Shown piece after piece: positions 37,624-45,940 of a stretch of 64,000 nucleotides of DNA. This DNA comes from Tabrizicola sp. (GTDB taxonomy: Bacteria > Pseudomonadota > Alphaproteobacteria > Rhodobacterales > Rhodobacteraceae), in the NCBI RefSeq assembly GCF_030373185.1, contig NZ_JAUCZH010000001.1, positions 868,001 to 932,000 of the forward strand, read 5' to 3'. Numbering within the stretch: the stretch's first letter is position 1; each line of letters starts with the position of its first letter. A program made the translations under genes and the position numbers. The notes beneath the pieces were generated by a model that made no database searches, had not been told where the DNA came from, and saw only the letters and a program-made list of their open reading frames with translations.

Positions 37624-38748
37624 CTATTCGGCAGCCAGCTTTTCGGCAGCCTCGATCTCGGCGGCCTTTTGTTCCACGAGTTCCACGATATGGTCGACCA
37701 TCCGGTCGTTTGACAGGGTGTGGTCCTGCTTGCCGGCAAGATAAACCATTCCCTTGCCCGCGCCGCCACCGGTAAAGCCGATGTCGGTCATCAGGGCTTC
37801 CCCCGGGCCGTTGACCACGCAACCGATGATCGACAGGCTGAGTGAGGTGGTGATATGGGCCAGCCGTTCTTCCAGCGCGGACACGGTCTTGATCACATCA
37901 AACCCCTGTCGTGCGCAGGAGGGGCAGGAAATGATCGTCACCCCCCGATGCCGCAGGCCCAGCGATTTCAGGATCTCGAAGCCCACCTTGACCTCTTCCA
38001 CCGGATCAGCGGACAGGGAAACGCGGATCGTGTCACCGATGCCGAACCACAACAGACTTCCCAGACCGATCGCGGATTTCACCGTGCCTGAAACCAGCCC
38101 CCCTGCCTCGGTGATGCCCAGATGGATCGGCGCATCGGTGACCCCGGCCAATTGCTGATAGGCCGCCGCCGCCATGAATACATCAGACGCTTTGACGCTG
38201 ATCTTGAATTCGTGAAAATCGTTGTCCTGCAACAGCTTGATGTGATCCAGACCGGATTCCACCATCGCATCCGGGCAAGGCTCGCCGTATTTGTCCAAGA
38301 GGTGCTTTTCCAGTGACCCCGCGTTCACCCCGATGCGGATGCTGCACCCGTGGTCTTTGGCAGCCCGCACCACCTCGGCCACGCGCTTGGCGTCACCGAT
38401 GTTGCCGGGGTTGATCCGCAGGCAGGCCGCACCCGCCTCGGCCGCCTCGATCGCGCGCTTGTAGTGGAAATGGATGTCGGCCACGATCGGCACCGGGCTT
38501 TCCGCCACAATCTCGCGCAGCGCCGCCGTGCTTTCCTTGTCAGGGGTCGAGACGCGAACGATATCGGCCCCCGCCACCGCGCAACGCTGGATCTGTTCGA
38601 TAGTGGCGGCGACATCAGTGGTCAGCGTGTTCGTCATCGTCTGCACCGAGATAGGCGCATCTCCGCCCACCAGCACCTTGCCCACCCGGATCTGCCGCGA
38701 GACCCGACGCTCGATGTTGCGCCAGGGGCGGATGGGGTTGTGCGTCAT
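37624..38748 (-). CDS. ispG: 4-hydroxy-3-methylbut-2-en-1-yl diphosphate synthase
   Basis: A 374-residue IspG (GcpE), the [4Fe-4S] enzyme that converts MEcPP to HMBPP in the methylerythritol phosphate isoprenoid pathway. N-terminal TIM-barrel motifs include [28 protein letters not shown] and LRINPGNIG. The cluster ligands are in [14 protein letters not shown] and [12 protein letters not shown]. Length is normal. The RodZ-like gene lies 90 bases upstream on the same strand. Confidence 0.97.
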   Translation of the reverse strand: MTHNPIRPWRNIERRVSRQIRVGKVLVGGDAPISVQTMTNTLTTDVAATIEQIQRCAVAGADIVRVSTPDKESTAALREIVAESPVPIVADIHFHYKRAIEAAEAGAACLRINPGNIGDAKRVAEVVRAAKDHGCSIRIGVNAGSLEKHLLDKYGEPCPDAMVESGLDHIKLLQDNDFHEFKISVKASDVFMAAAAYQQLAGVTDAPIHLGITEAGGLVSGTVKSAIGLGSLLWFGIGDTIRVSLSADPVEEVKVGFEILKSLGLRHRGVTIISCPSCARQGFDVIKTVSALEERLAHITTSLSLSIIGCVVNGPGEALMTDIGFTGGGAGKGMVYLAGKQDHTLSNDRMVDHIVELVEQKAAEIEAAEKLAAE

Positions 38749-38838
38749 GTCATGGCTCCGCTGCGACTACGGGCAGAAGATAGGCCGCGCCGCCGACGAC
38801 GGCAACAGCATGCGAGTTTGTGGCAAGGACTAGTGACG

Positions 38839-40044
38839 TTACTCTGACACGGCGTCCGACGGGACCAGGCCGGAGGCATCGGCCGTGGCAAATCGGGCCA
38901 GATCCTGATCGCTGTCCAGATCGGCCTGAGCAAGAGTCTCGGTCAATGCCTCAGCGGAAAGGGCGATGTCTTTTACCACATTCGCGCCGGGTGCGGCGGG
39001 GCCGACGGTCACGCCATCTACCATGAAATAGACCGCGCCGGAATTTCCGGTGCGGAAGACTGGCGGTTCTTCCAATGCGGGGACGACGTAACGTTCGCCA
39101 GCATCAAGGATCTTTTCAAAGAGAACGGTGCCATCCGCCGCGTTGACCCGAACCCATGCAGGACGCACGGCCAGAACTTCGATCCCCTGCTGGGCCGCAG
39201 CCATCACCCGCACGTCTTCGCCAAGCGCCTCGGCAAGGGCGGTGTCAACGGCCGAAGCTGCACCCGCTGCAGCCAGCACACCAGAATCACGCGGATTGAT
39301 CGCGGCAATCGGCCCATCGCGGGACGTCAGCACCGGCACATCCAGCGCCTGCGGCCGGTAAAGACGGTCCATCACATCCGGGCCTGCGGCGGCCGTCAAA
39401 GCCTCGCCGGTCGGGCGGGTGGTGACCACTTGCGCCGAGGTGCCACCGGCATTTGCCAGAGGGTCGATCTGCGCCAGAACCGTCGGCGCCTCATCCACCG
39501 GGGCGAGCTGCACGCGCTGCACTTCCTGCAACACCGACCAGCCGCCATAGCCAATCGCCGAAATCAGCGCCACAAGCACGGCAATCGAGCCGACAGCGGC
39601 CGGTTCGACCTGAGACAGGAAACCTTCGCCCTGGGGAACGAAGCTGGCATTCGGGTTGGCAAGGGGCTCGGAAAACTCTGCCCGGGCGCGGGCTTTCAGA
39701 ATCTGCTGCGGTGCCGCCGCCGCCGAAAGCCCATGCGAGACGGCATAGCCGGCTTCGGCACAGAACCGTTCAAACGCCCATTCGGCATCCATACCCAGAT
39801 AGCGCGCATAGGACCGAACATAGCCCGCCACGAAACCCGGAGTCTCGAAAGCAGAAAGATCGGCATTCTCGATAGCGGCGATGTAGGTGGCCTTGATCTT
39901 CAGTTCTCGCTGAACATCAAGCAGCGATTTTCCCAGCGTGGCACGCTCGCCCCGCATGAGATCACCAAGACGCAACTCAAAGTCGTCAAAGCCCTTGGGC
40001 TTGTCCTCTTCGGTTGTCGAAGGTTTTGACCTCCAACCGATCAT
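38839..40044 (-). CDS. RodZ-like helix-turn-helix membrane protein
   Basis: A 401-residue protein. The N-terminal Cro/CI-type helix-turn-helix (GDLMRGERATLGKSLLDVQRELKIKATYIAAIENAD, about 28-62) is the RodZ type that binds MreB. It is followed by GYVRSYARYLGMD, a membrane helix at about 165-185 (VGSIAVLVALISAIGYGGWSVL) and a periplasmic C-terminal DUF4115 beta domain (RPAWVRVNAADGTVLFEKILDAGERYVVP). It probably supports rod shape and elongasome function. The ATG at 40044 begins the family N-terminus. ispG follows. Confidence 0.9.
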   Translation of the reverse strand: MIGWRSKPSTTEEDKPKGFDDFELRLGDLMRGERATLGKSLLDVQRELKIKATYIAAIENADLSAFETPGFVAGYVRSYARYLGMDAEWAFERFCAEAGYAVSHGLSAAAAPQQILKARARAEFSEPLANPNASFVPQGEGFLSQVEPAAVGSIAVLVALISAIGYGGWSVLQEVQRVQLAPVDEAPTVLAQIDPLANAGGTSAQVVTTRPTGEALTAAAGPDVMDRLYRPQALDVPVLTSRDGPIAAINPRDSGVLAAAGAASAVDTALAEALGEDVRVMAAAQQGIEVLAVRPAWVRVNAADGTVLFEKILDAGERYVVPALEEPPVFRTGNSGAVYFMVDGVTVGPAAPGANVVKDIALSAEALTETLAQADLDSDQDLARFATADASGLVPSDAVSE

Positions 40045-40165
40045 CTGCGCCCTGTCCCCTTTGGCCACCGCTCTGCGTGAAACCGCCCTTCCCCGGCGAC
40101 TCACTCATTTTTCGTATTGTGGAAACGGTAGCATAGGGCAAGAGCCTTTGCACACGCAGTATGGG

Positions 40166-41389
40166 TCAAGCCGCCGCTTCGGCGCGATTCAGCGCACAGT
40201 GGCTCCACAGTGCATCCATCGCGCGCACCAACCTGTCGATATCGCCGGGGCCATGCACCGGCGAAGGGGTAAACCGCAGACGTTCGGTGCCACGCGGCAC
40301 CGTGGGAAAGTTGATCGGCTGGACATAAATGCCGTGATTCTCCAGCAGCATGTCCGAGATCAGCTTGCAGTGCACCGGGTCGCCCACATGAACCGGCACA
40401 ATGTGCGAACCGTGGTCGATGATTGGCAGCCCCATGGCCTTGAGCCGGGTCTTCAGGATCCTTGCCTGCGTCTGCTGGGCATCGCGCAGGTTCTGGGCGG
40501 TCTTGAGATAGCGGACCGAAGCCGCCGCCCCCGCCGCAACAGCCGGTGGCAGCGAGGTGGTGAAGATGAACCCCGGCGCATAGGACCGCACTGCATCCAC
40601 CATTTTCGCGCTGGCGGCGATATAGCCGCCAAAGACGCCGTAGGCCTTCGCGAGCGTGCCGTTGATGATGTCGATGCGGTGCATCTGGCCGTCGCGTTCC
40701 GCCACCCCTGCCCCGCTCGGGCCATACATGCCCACGGCATGCACTTCGTCGATATAGGTCAGCGCGCCGAATTCTTCCGCCAGATCGCAAATCGCTGCGA
40801 TCGGCCCGAAATCGCCATCCATTGAGTAGATCGATTCGAAGGCGATCAGCTTTGGGGCAGCCGGATCATCGGCCGCCAGAAGAGCGCGCAGATGGGCCAC
40901 GTCATTGTGCCGGAAGATCCGCTTCTCTCCTCCTCCGCGCCGGACGCCCTCGATCATCGAGGCGTGGTTCAGCGCGTCGGAATAGATGATCAGACCCGGA
41001 AAGATCGACCGCAGAGTCGAAAGCGTCGCGTCATTGGCGATATAGGCGCTGGTAAAGACCAGTGCGGCCTGCTTGCCGTGCAGATCGGCAATCTCGGCCT
41101 CAAGTCGTTTGTGATAGACCGTGGTGCCGCTGATGTTGCGCGTCCCGCCCGACCCTGCACCCGTCGCGTCCAGCGCCTCATGCATCGCGGCCAGCACGAC
41201 CGGGTTCTGCCCCATGCCAAGATAGTCATTGCCGCACCAGACGGTGATGTCCTTCTGGCTGCCATCCGGTTTGGTCCAGACCGCGTGCGGAAACTGGCCC
41301 TGCCGCCGCTCGATATCGATGAAGGTCCGGTAGCGGCCTTCATCGTGCAGGCGTTGCAGGCTGGCATCAAGCGCGCTGTCGTAATCCAT
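40166..41389 (-). CDS. hemA: 5-aminolevulinate synthase
   Basis: A 407-residue PLP enzyme that condenses glycine and succinyl-CoA into 5-aminolevulinate, the C4 route to heme, B12 and bacteriochlorophyll found in alphaproteobacteria. It has [23 protein letters not shown] at the start, [37 protein letters not shown] with the PLP-contacting Asp, and the Schiff-base lysine in [14 protein letters not shown] (about 246). The ATG at 41389 follows GGAGA. An FNR-like box lies about 55 bases upstream, so oxygen control is likely. Confidence 0.97.
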   Translation of the reverse strand: MDYDSALDASLQRLHDEGRYRTFIDIERRQGQFPHAVWTKPDGSQKDITVWCGNDYLGMGQNPVVLAAMHEALDATGAGSGGTRNISGTTVYHKRLEAEIADLHGKQAALVFTSAYIANDATLSTLRSIFPGLIIYSDALNHASMIEGVRRGGGEKRIFRHNDVAHLRALLAADDPAAPKLIAFESIYSMDGDFGPIAAICDLAEEFGALTYIDEVHAVGMYGPSGAGVAERDGQMHRIDIINGTLAKAYGVFGGYIAASAKMVDAVRSYAPGFIFTTSLPPAVAAGAAASVRYLKTAQNLRDAQQTQARILKTRLKAMGLPIIDHGSHIVPVHVGDPVHCKLISDMLLENHGIYVQPINFPTVPRGTERLRFTPSPVHGPGDIDRLVRAMDALWSHCALNRAEAAA

Positions 41390-41443
41390 CGTCTTCTCCG
41401 GTCCCCTATGCGGCGATCCTGCCGGACCTGTCGCCATGGTTCC

Positions 41444-41457
41444 TTGATTTCGGTCAA
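41444..41457. promoter_or_regulatory. FNR/FnrL box upstream of hemA
   Basis: TTGAT-TTCG-GTCAA differs from the FNR consensus TTGAT-N4-ATCAA at one base. It lies between hemA and the divergent peptidase gene, about 55-68 bases before the hemA start. FnrL control of hemA is known in Rhodobacter sphaeroides. Confidence 0.7.
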
Positions 41458-41602
41458 CCGGCCGGAAAGGCCAAGGGGACGAATTGTCACCCCAACCCCT
41501 GCTCCACCCGGCCCGCTGACGCCTTCATACTCCGGTTGGCCCACTCTGGACAGTCCCATGCCGCCTGCTAGGCTGCGAATTGATCACATTCCGGAGACAG
41601 CC

Positions 41603-42976
41603 ATGACCCTGAACGCCGTCCTTGCGCGCATCGACGAAACCCTGCCCCAGTCGCTTGACCGGCTGATGGATCTGTTGCGGATTCCGTCGATCTCTACCGA
41701 CCCGGCCTACAAGGCTGATTGCGCACGCGCGGCGGACTGGCTGGTCAATGATCTGAAATCGCTGGGCTTTGACGCCCACGCCGCCCAAACACCCGGGCAT
41801 CCGATGGTGGTTGGCCACGCCGATGGCCCGGGCCGCCATATCCTGTTTTATGGCCATTATGACGTGCAACCGGTCGATCCGCTTGATCTTTGGGACCGCG
41901 ACCCTTTTGACCCAGAACTGCAAGACACCCCGAAAGGCCGCGTGATCCGCGCCCGGGGCGCATCCGACGACAAAGGCCAGCTGATGACCTTCATTGAGGC
42001 GTGCCGTGCGTGGAAGCACGTTCACGGCAGCCTGCCCGGCAAGCTGACGATCTTTCTTGAAGGTGAAGAGGAATCCAGCTCTCCCTCGCTCATTCCCTTC
42101 CTGACCGAAAACCGCGCTGAACTTTCTGCCGACCTTGCGCTGATCTGTGATACCGGCCTGTTCGAAGGCGCTGTTCCCGCGATCACGACCATGCTGCGCG
42201 GGCTGGCGAAAGCGGAATTCACCGTCCGCGCTGCGTCGCGTGACCTTCATTCCGGCATGTATGGCGGCCTTGCCCGCAACCCGCTGCACGTAATGGCCGC
42301 ACTCCTCGCCAACCTTCACGACGCCAGCGGCGCCGTCACCGTCCCCGGTTTCTACGACGACGTGGCAGAACTGCCCGACAGCTTGCGCCAGCAATGGCAG
42401 TCACTTGCCTTCGACCATGCCAAATATCTTGGCGACGTGGGCCTTTCGCACCCCGCAGGCGAACAGGACCGCACGCCTCTCGAAATGATCTGGTCCCGCC
42501 CCACGGCCGAGGTGAACGGCATGTGGGGCGGCTATAACGGCGTGGGCTTCAAGACCGTCCTGCCGGCCGAGGCCCACGCCAAGGTCAGCTTCCGCCTTGT
42601 GTCGCAACAAGACCCGGCGAAAGTCCTGACCGCCTTCCGCGCATGGGCCGAAGCCCAGATACCGCCTGACTGCGAAATTGTCTGGCACGCCACCGACGGC
42701 GACCCCGCCTCGGTCATGGCGATCGCCGACCCCGCGTTTGAGGCTGCCCGGGAAGCCCTGACCGAAGAATGGGGCCGCCCCGCCGCCTTTGTCGGAGCCG
42801 GTGGTTCGATCCCGGTGGCTGGTTACTTCAAGTCGATCCTTGGCATGGACGCGATGCTGATCGGCTTTGGCAAGGATGATGACCAGATCCATTCTCCGAA
42901 CGAGAAATACGATCTGGACAGCTTTCACCACGGCATCCGGTCCTGGGCGCGTGTTCTGGCAAGGATCGCGGGATGA
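41603..42976 (+). CDS. M20 family metallopeptidase (dipeptidase type)
   Basis: A 457-residue zinc peptidase of the M20 family. It has metal ligands in ILFYGHYDVQPVDP (His and Asp, about residues 85-90), the bridging Asp in RGASDDKGQ, and the catalytic and metal Glu pair in FLEGEEESSSPSL. A dimerisation lid domain (about 190-330) and a C-terminal FGKDDDQIHSPNEKYDL with the last His follow. It hydrolyses small peptides or N-acyl amino acids; the substrate is not known. The ATG at 41603 follows CCGGAGA. Its stop overlaps the next start (ATGA). Confidence 0.92.
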   Translation: MTLNAVLARIDETLPQSLDRLMDLLRIPSISTDPAYKADCARAADWLVNDLKSLGFDAHAAQTPGHPMVVGHADGPGRHILFYGHYDVQPVDPLDLWDRDPFDPELQDTPKGRVIRARGASDDKGQLMTFIEACRAWKHVHGSLPGKLTIFLEGEEESSSPSLIPFLTENRAELSADLALICDTGLFEGAVPAITTMLRGLAKAEFTVRAASRDLHSGMYGGLARNPLHVMAALLANLHDASGAVTVPGFYDDVAELPDSLRQQWQSLAFDHAKYLGDVGLSHPAGEQDRTPLEMIWSRPTAEVNGMWGGYNGVGFKTVLPAEAHAKVSFRLVSQQDPAKVLTAFRAWAEAQIPPDCEIVWHATDGDPASVMAIADPAFEAAREALTEEWGRPAAFVGAGGSIPVAGYFKSILGMDAMLIGFGKDDDQIHSPNEKYDLDSFHHGIRSWARVLARIAG

Positions 42977-43413
42977 TCGGGATTCGTGATGCAACCCCTG
43001 CCGACCGTGAGGCGTTCCTTGCGCTTTGGCAGGGTTTTACCGACGGTTACAACATGACCCTGCCCCCTGGCGTGACCGAGTTCACCTGGACGCGGCTGAT
43101 GGACCCGGCCAACCCCATGACCGCCCGGCTGGCCTGCATGGACGGGCAGCCGATGGGCTTTGCCATTCACCAGCACCACCCCTCGACCTGGGTGATGGGG
43201 GATGACGGCTATCTGGAAGACCTGTTTGTCGCCCCAGAGGCGCGCGGCAAGGGTCTGGGCCGCGCGCTGATCGAGGATCTTGTCGCCATCGGCCGGGCGC
43301 GCGGCTGGCAGCGGCTTTACTGGATGACCGAGATATCCAATACGACCGCCCGGCGGCTCTACGACCGGTTTTGCGAGAACGACGGCCATGTCCGCTACCG
43401 CATGAAGCTTTAG
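42973..43413 (+). CDS. GNAT family N-acetyltransferase
   Basis: A 146-residue GNAT protein. It starts IGIRDATPADREAFLALWQGF, and the acetyl-CoA loop is clear in LEDLFVAPEARGKGLGRALIEDLVAIGRARG (Q/R-G-x-G-x-A form). The C-terminal NTTARRLYDRFCENDGHVRYRM is the usual last helix and strand. It overlaps the peptidase gene by four bases, so it may acetylate a product or substrate of that enzyme. The actual substrate is unknown. Confidence 0.92.
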   Translation: MIGIRDATPADREAFLALWQGFTDGYNMTLPPGVTEFTWTRLMDPANPMTARLACMDGQPMGFAIHQHHPSTWVMGDDGYLEDLFVAPEARGKGLGRALIEDLVAIGRARGWQRLYWMTEISNTTARRLYDRFCENDGHVRYRMKL

Positions 43414-43503
43414 CATCGGCCTCGGTTCACGAACCAGTGTCGGTAAGGTTGCACCGATGGCACCAAAGCCTGTCTCGGGTCTTCAAGAACCGACGACAGG
43501 ATA

Positions 43504-43728
43504 TCAGCCCCCGGTCCTGGTTGCCATGCGGATCATCTTGGCCACCAAAAGCAGCACAGGTGCCGCGTGCATCAAAAGGTCAAGGATATCAACCGGCTTC
43601 ACCAGCGTTCCTGCCACCAGCATCTTCAGCTTTTCCCAAAGATGCGGCTCTGGGAAGAACGGCGCAAGACCAAGAGCCAGCGCAGCGATCAGCAGAATAG
43701 CAAACGGGATCTTGTCAAGAATGGCCAT
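43504..43728 (-). CDS. Small two-helix membrane protein
   Basis: A 74-residue protein with two hydrophobic segments: IPFAILLIAALALGLAPFF, then ILDLLMHAAPVLLLVAKMI. They are joined by EPHLWEKLKMLVAGTLVKPVD. I recall very similar short proteins from proteobacteria annotated as RND transporter, which is surely a misnomer at this length. The ATG at 43728 is preferred over a TTG one codon earlier. Function unknown. Confidence 0.75.
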   Translation of the reverse strand: MAILDKIPFAILLIAALALGLAPFFPEPHLWEKLKMLVAGTLVKPVDILDLLMHAAPVLLLVAKMIRMATRTGG

Positions 43729-43775
43729 CAAATGCCCAGGACAGGGGCCACATTGGCCCGGTCTTGCAGAAGAAG

Positions 43776-43852
43776 TGGCGCGGTGGACGGGGCTCGAACC
43801 CGCGACCCCCGGCGTGACAGGCCGGTACTCTAACCAACTGAGCTACCACCGC
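43776..43852 (-). tRNA. tRNA-Asp (GTC), copy 1
   Basis: A 77-base cloverleaf on the minus strand. The acceptor GCGGTGG pairs with CCACCGC, the discriminator is G, and CCA is encoded. The D arm is AGCTCAGTTGGTTAGAGT. The anticodon loop CTGTCAC gives anticodon GTC, and the T arm has GGTTCGAGCCC. It is identical to the copy at 43889-43965. Confidence 0.97.
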
Positions 43853-43888
43853 GCGAAGCGTTTTTCCGGCACCTTGGGCGGGCGAGGC

Positions 43889-43965
43889 TGGCGCGGTGGA
43901 CGGGGCTCGAACCCGCGACCCCCGGCGTGACAGGCCGGTACTCTAACCAACTGAGCTACCACCGC
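43889..43965 (-). tRNA. tRNA-Asp (GTC), copy 2
   Basis: A 77-base cloverleaf identical in sequence to the tRNA 36 bases downstream of it on the minus strand, anticodon GTC, CCA encoded. This is the upstream copy of a tandem pair. Confidence 0.97.
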
Positions 43966-44061
43966 GCATCTCGCTGCCCGGAAGGTGCCTTCCGAACGTG
44001 CGCCGTCTTACGCAAGGGGTTGGGCGGCGTCAATGGGGCCTGTGCGCGGGAAGACCGATTT

Positions 44062-45000
44062 TCAGGTGTCAGGCGCCGGAATGAATTCGTCCTTGTCCTC
44101 GGGCGGCAAGCGGAAGCGGCCATGCGTCCAGTCCCCCGCCCGCCACGCCTCTTTCGCGGCGTCGATCCGTTCCTTTGACGAGGCGACAAAGTTCCACCAG
44201 ATGAAGCGCGGGCCGTCCATCGTGGCCCCGCCCAGAAGCATCAACCGCGCACCCTGCGGCCCTGCGGTGACCCCGATCCGGTCGCCGGGGCGAAAGACCA
44301 GCATCTGCCCGGTCGGGAAGGTCTGCCCGCCCACCGTCACCTCACCTTGCAGGATATAGACGCCACGGTCTTCCTGATCATCCGGCAAGGGGATGGTGGC
44401 GCCGGGTGCCAGACTGGCATCGGCATAGAACATTTCCGACGCGGTCGGCGTGGGCGCGGCCTCCCCCCAGGCGTTGCCCAGAATCAGTCGGACGGTCTTG
44501 CCCTCGCCCTCCAGCACCGGCAGCGCGGCCTTGGGGGTGTGGACAAAGGCCGCCGGGTCATCTTCCTGCGCCTTTGGCAGGGCAAGCCAGGTTTGCAGAC
44601 CAAACAGCGTCTGACCCTTCTGGCGCACTTCTCCATCAGTGCGTTCGGAATGGGTGATCCCCCAGCCCGCCTTCATCCAGTTCACAGCGCCAGGTTCGAT
44701 CCACTGATCGGTGCCAAGACTGTCGCGGTGGTGCAGACGGCCCTGCATCAGATACGTCACCGTGCCAAGCCCGATATGGGGATGCGGGCGCACGTCGATG
44801 CCTTCGCCAGTCAGGAATTCGGCCGGGCCGATCTGGTCAAAGAAGATGAACGGCCCGACCATCTGCCGCTTGGCCGAAGGCAGCGCGCGGCGCACTTCAA
44901 ACCCGCCAAGATCGCGGGCGCGCGGGACAATCACCGTCTCGATCGCATCAACGGCATCGCCGATCGGAATGGTGGGGTCGAGGATTGGGTTCCAGCTCAT
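44062..45000 (-). CDS. Pirin family protein
   Basis: A 312-residue bicupin of the pirin family. The N-terminal metal site is visible in DVRPHPHIGLGTVTYLMQGRLHHRDSLG together with WMKAGWGITHSER (three His and one Glu equivalents). The second cupin lies in about 180-300. Bacterial pirins include quercetinases and regulators of pyruvate dehydrogenase; the role is not clear here. The ATG at 45000 has AAAGGAG upstream. It sits between two tRNA pairs. Confidence 0.92.
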   Translation of the reverse strand: MSWNPILDPTIPIGDAVDAIETVIVPRARDLGGFEVRRALPSAKRQMVGPFIFFDQIGPAEFLTGEGIDVRPHPHIGLGTVTYLMQGRLHHRDSLGTDQWIEPGAVNWMKAGWGITHSERTDGEVRQKGQTLFGLQTWLALPKAQEDDPAAFVHTPKAALPVLEGEGKTVRLILGNAWGEAAPTPTASEMFYADASLAPGATIPLPDDQEDRGVYILQGEVTVGGQTFPTGQMLVFRPGDRIGVTAGPQGARLMLLGGATMDGPRFIWWNFVASSKERIDAAKEAWRAGDWTHGRFRLPPEDKDEFIPAPDT

Positions 45001-45128
45001 AAGCGGTCTCCTTTGATGCCAAGATAAGGCCTGAAGACCGCAAAAGCACCCCGAAAGCCGCGCGCGCTGTCTGTGCGGGGGTGAACAGGCCACCGCAGCA
45101 AGCAAAGTTCCTGTCTGTCTTGGGGGAA

Positions 45129-45204
45129 TGGTGGGCGGTGAGGGACTCGAACCCCCGACATTCTCGGTGTAAACGAGACGCTCTACCAACTGAGCTAACC
45201 GCCC
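45129..45204 (-). tRNA. tRNA-Val (TAC)
   Basis: A 76-base cloverleaf on the minus strand. The acceptor GGGCGGT pairs with ACCGCCC, the discriminator is A, and CCA is encoded. The anticodon loop TTTACAC gives TAC. The T arm is GGTTCGAGTCC. Confidence 0.96.
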
Positions 45205-45304
45205 GCCAGCGCTGACTATCCTGACGGCGCAGCTCTTGGCAAGCCTTGTGCCGGGTCTGGCAAAGAAAAAAGGCGCACCGTCGCGGCGCGCCTTGTTCGG
45301 TAAA

Positions 45305-45379
45305 TGGTGGGCGATAACGGATTTGAACCGCTGACATCTTCGATGTGAACGAAGCGCTCTACCGCTGAGCTAATCGCCC
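45305..45379 (-). tRNA. tRNA-Val (CAC)
   Basis: A 75-base cloverleaf on the minus strand. The acceptor GGGCGAT pairs with ATCGCCC, and CCA is encoded. The anticodon loop TTCACAT gives CAC. The T arm is GGTTCAAATCC. It complements the TAC valine isoacceptor 100 bases away. Confidence 0.96.
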
Positions 45380-45405
45380 GAATTCCGTATTCGGTGCGGC
45401 GGCTT

Positions 45406-45822
45406 TTAGCTATCCTCGCCGACGTCTGCAAGGGGCTTTCCACCCGCTTTCGGTGCGTCGGCCAACCGCAGTTTCAGCGTCAGCGTGGTTCCGGCGGTCT
45501 TTGCCACACGCAGCTTGCCCAGCGGCGGCAGCACCAGCACTGATCCCGACTTCAGTGCGTCACCCATTGCAACAAGCACAGCCTCGATCGAGGCCTTCGC
45601 CGCAGGCTTCTTGGTGCCAGTCGCGGCAGCCACCGCTTCGACAAGATCCTTGAGCCTGACCGTGTCTGCCTTGGTCTGGTCTGTAGCCTTTGGCGAGGGC
45701 TTGGTGGCCGCTGATGCCGTGGGCTTGTCCGGGGCCAGCCTGCCAGCTTGCGGAGTCTTTGACGGCTTCACAGCCTTTGTCGGCTTGTCATCGGTCGTTT
45801 TCTTCGAAATGCGCGGGGCCAT
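45406..45822 (-). CDS. HU-like DNA-binding protein with a basic N-terminal tail
   Basis: A 138-residue protein. Residues 1-55 are a Lys/Pro/Thr/Ala-rich, disordered tail (MAPRISKKTTDDKPTKAVKPSK...). Residues 56-130 match the HU/IHF fold (VRLKDLVEAVAAATGTKKPAAKASIEAVLVAMGDALKSGSVLVLPPLGKLRVAKT), although the usual Arg-rich arm tip is shortened. The tail resembles histone H1-like extensions, so this is probably a nucleoid-associated protein. The ATG at 45822 was chosen since the upstream open frame is not lysine-rich. Confidence 0.8.
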   Translation of the reverse strand: MAPRISKKTTDDKPTKAVKPSKTPQAGRLAPDKPTASAATKPSPKATDQTKADTVRLKDLVEAVAAATGTKKPAAKASIEAVLVAMGDALKSGSVLVLPPLGKLRVAKTAGTTLTLKLRLADAPKAGGKPLADVGEDS

Positions 45823-45907
45823 GATTGCTTTCAGCTTTGGGTTATCGTTGCCGCGCAACCTTAGAAAGAAGGGATGCGGATGACCACCGCATTTGCGGGA
45901 CGCTGCG

Positions 45908-45933
45908 GCGCGCCCCGAAGTTTCGGGGCGCGC
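45908..45933 (-). terminator. Hairpin after lon
   Basis: GCGCGCCCCG (45908-45917) and CGGGGCGCGC (45924-45933), a perfect 10-bp stem with a six-base loop, eight bases after the lon stop codon on the minus strand. No clear U-run follows. Confidence 0.6.
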
Positions 45934-45940
45934 AAGCTGA

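Noticed and set aside
43776-43965. Direct repeat of about 77 bases, possible mobile element
   Set aside because: Each copy folds as a complete tRNA-Asp with CCA; the repeat is explained by tandem tRNA genes.
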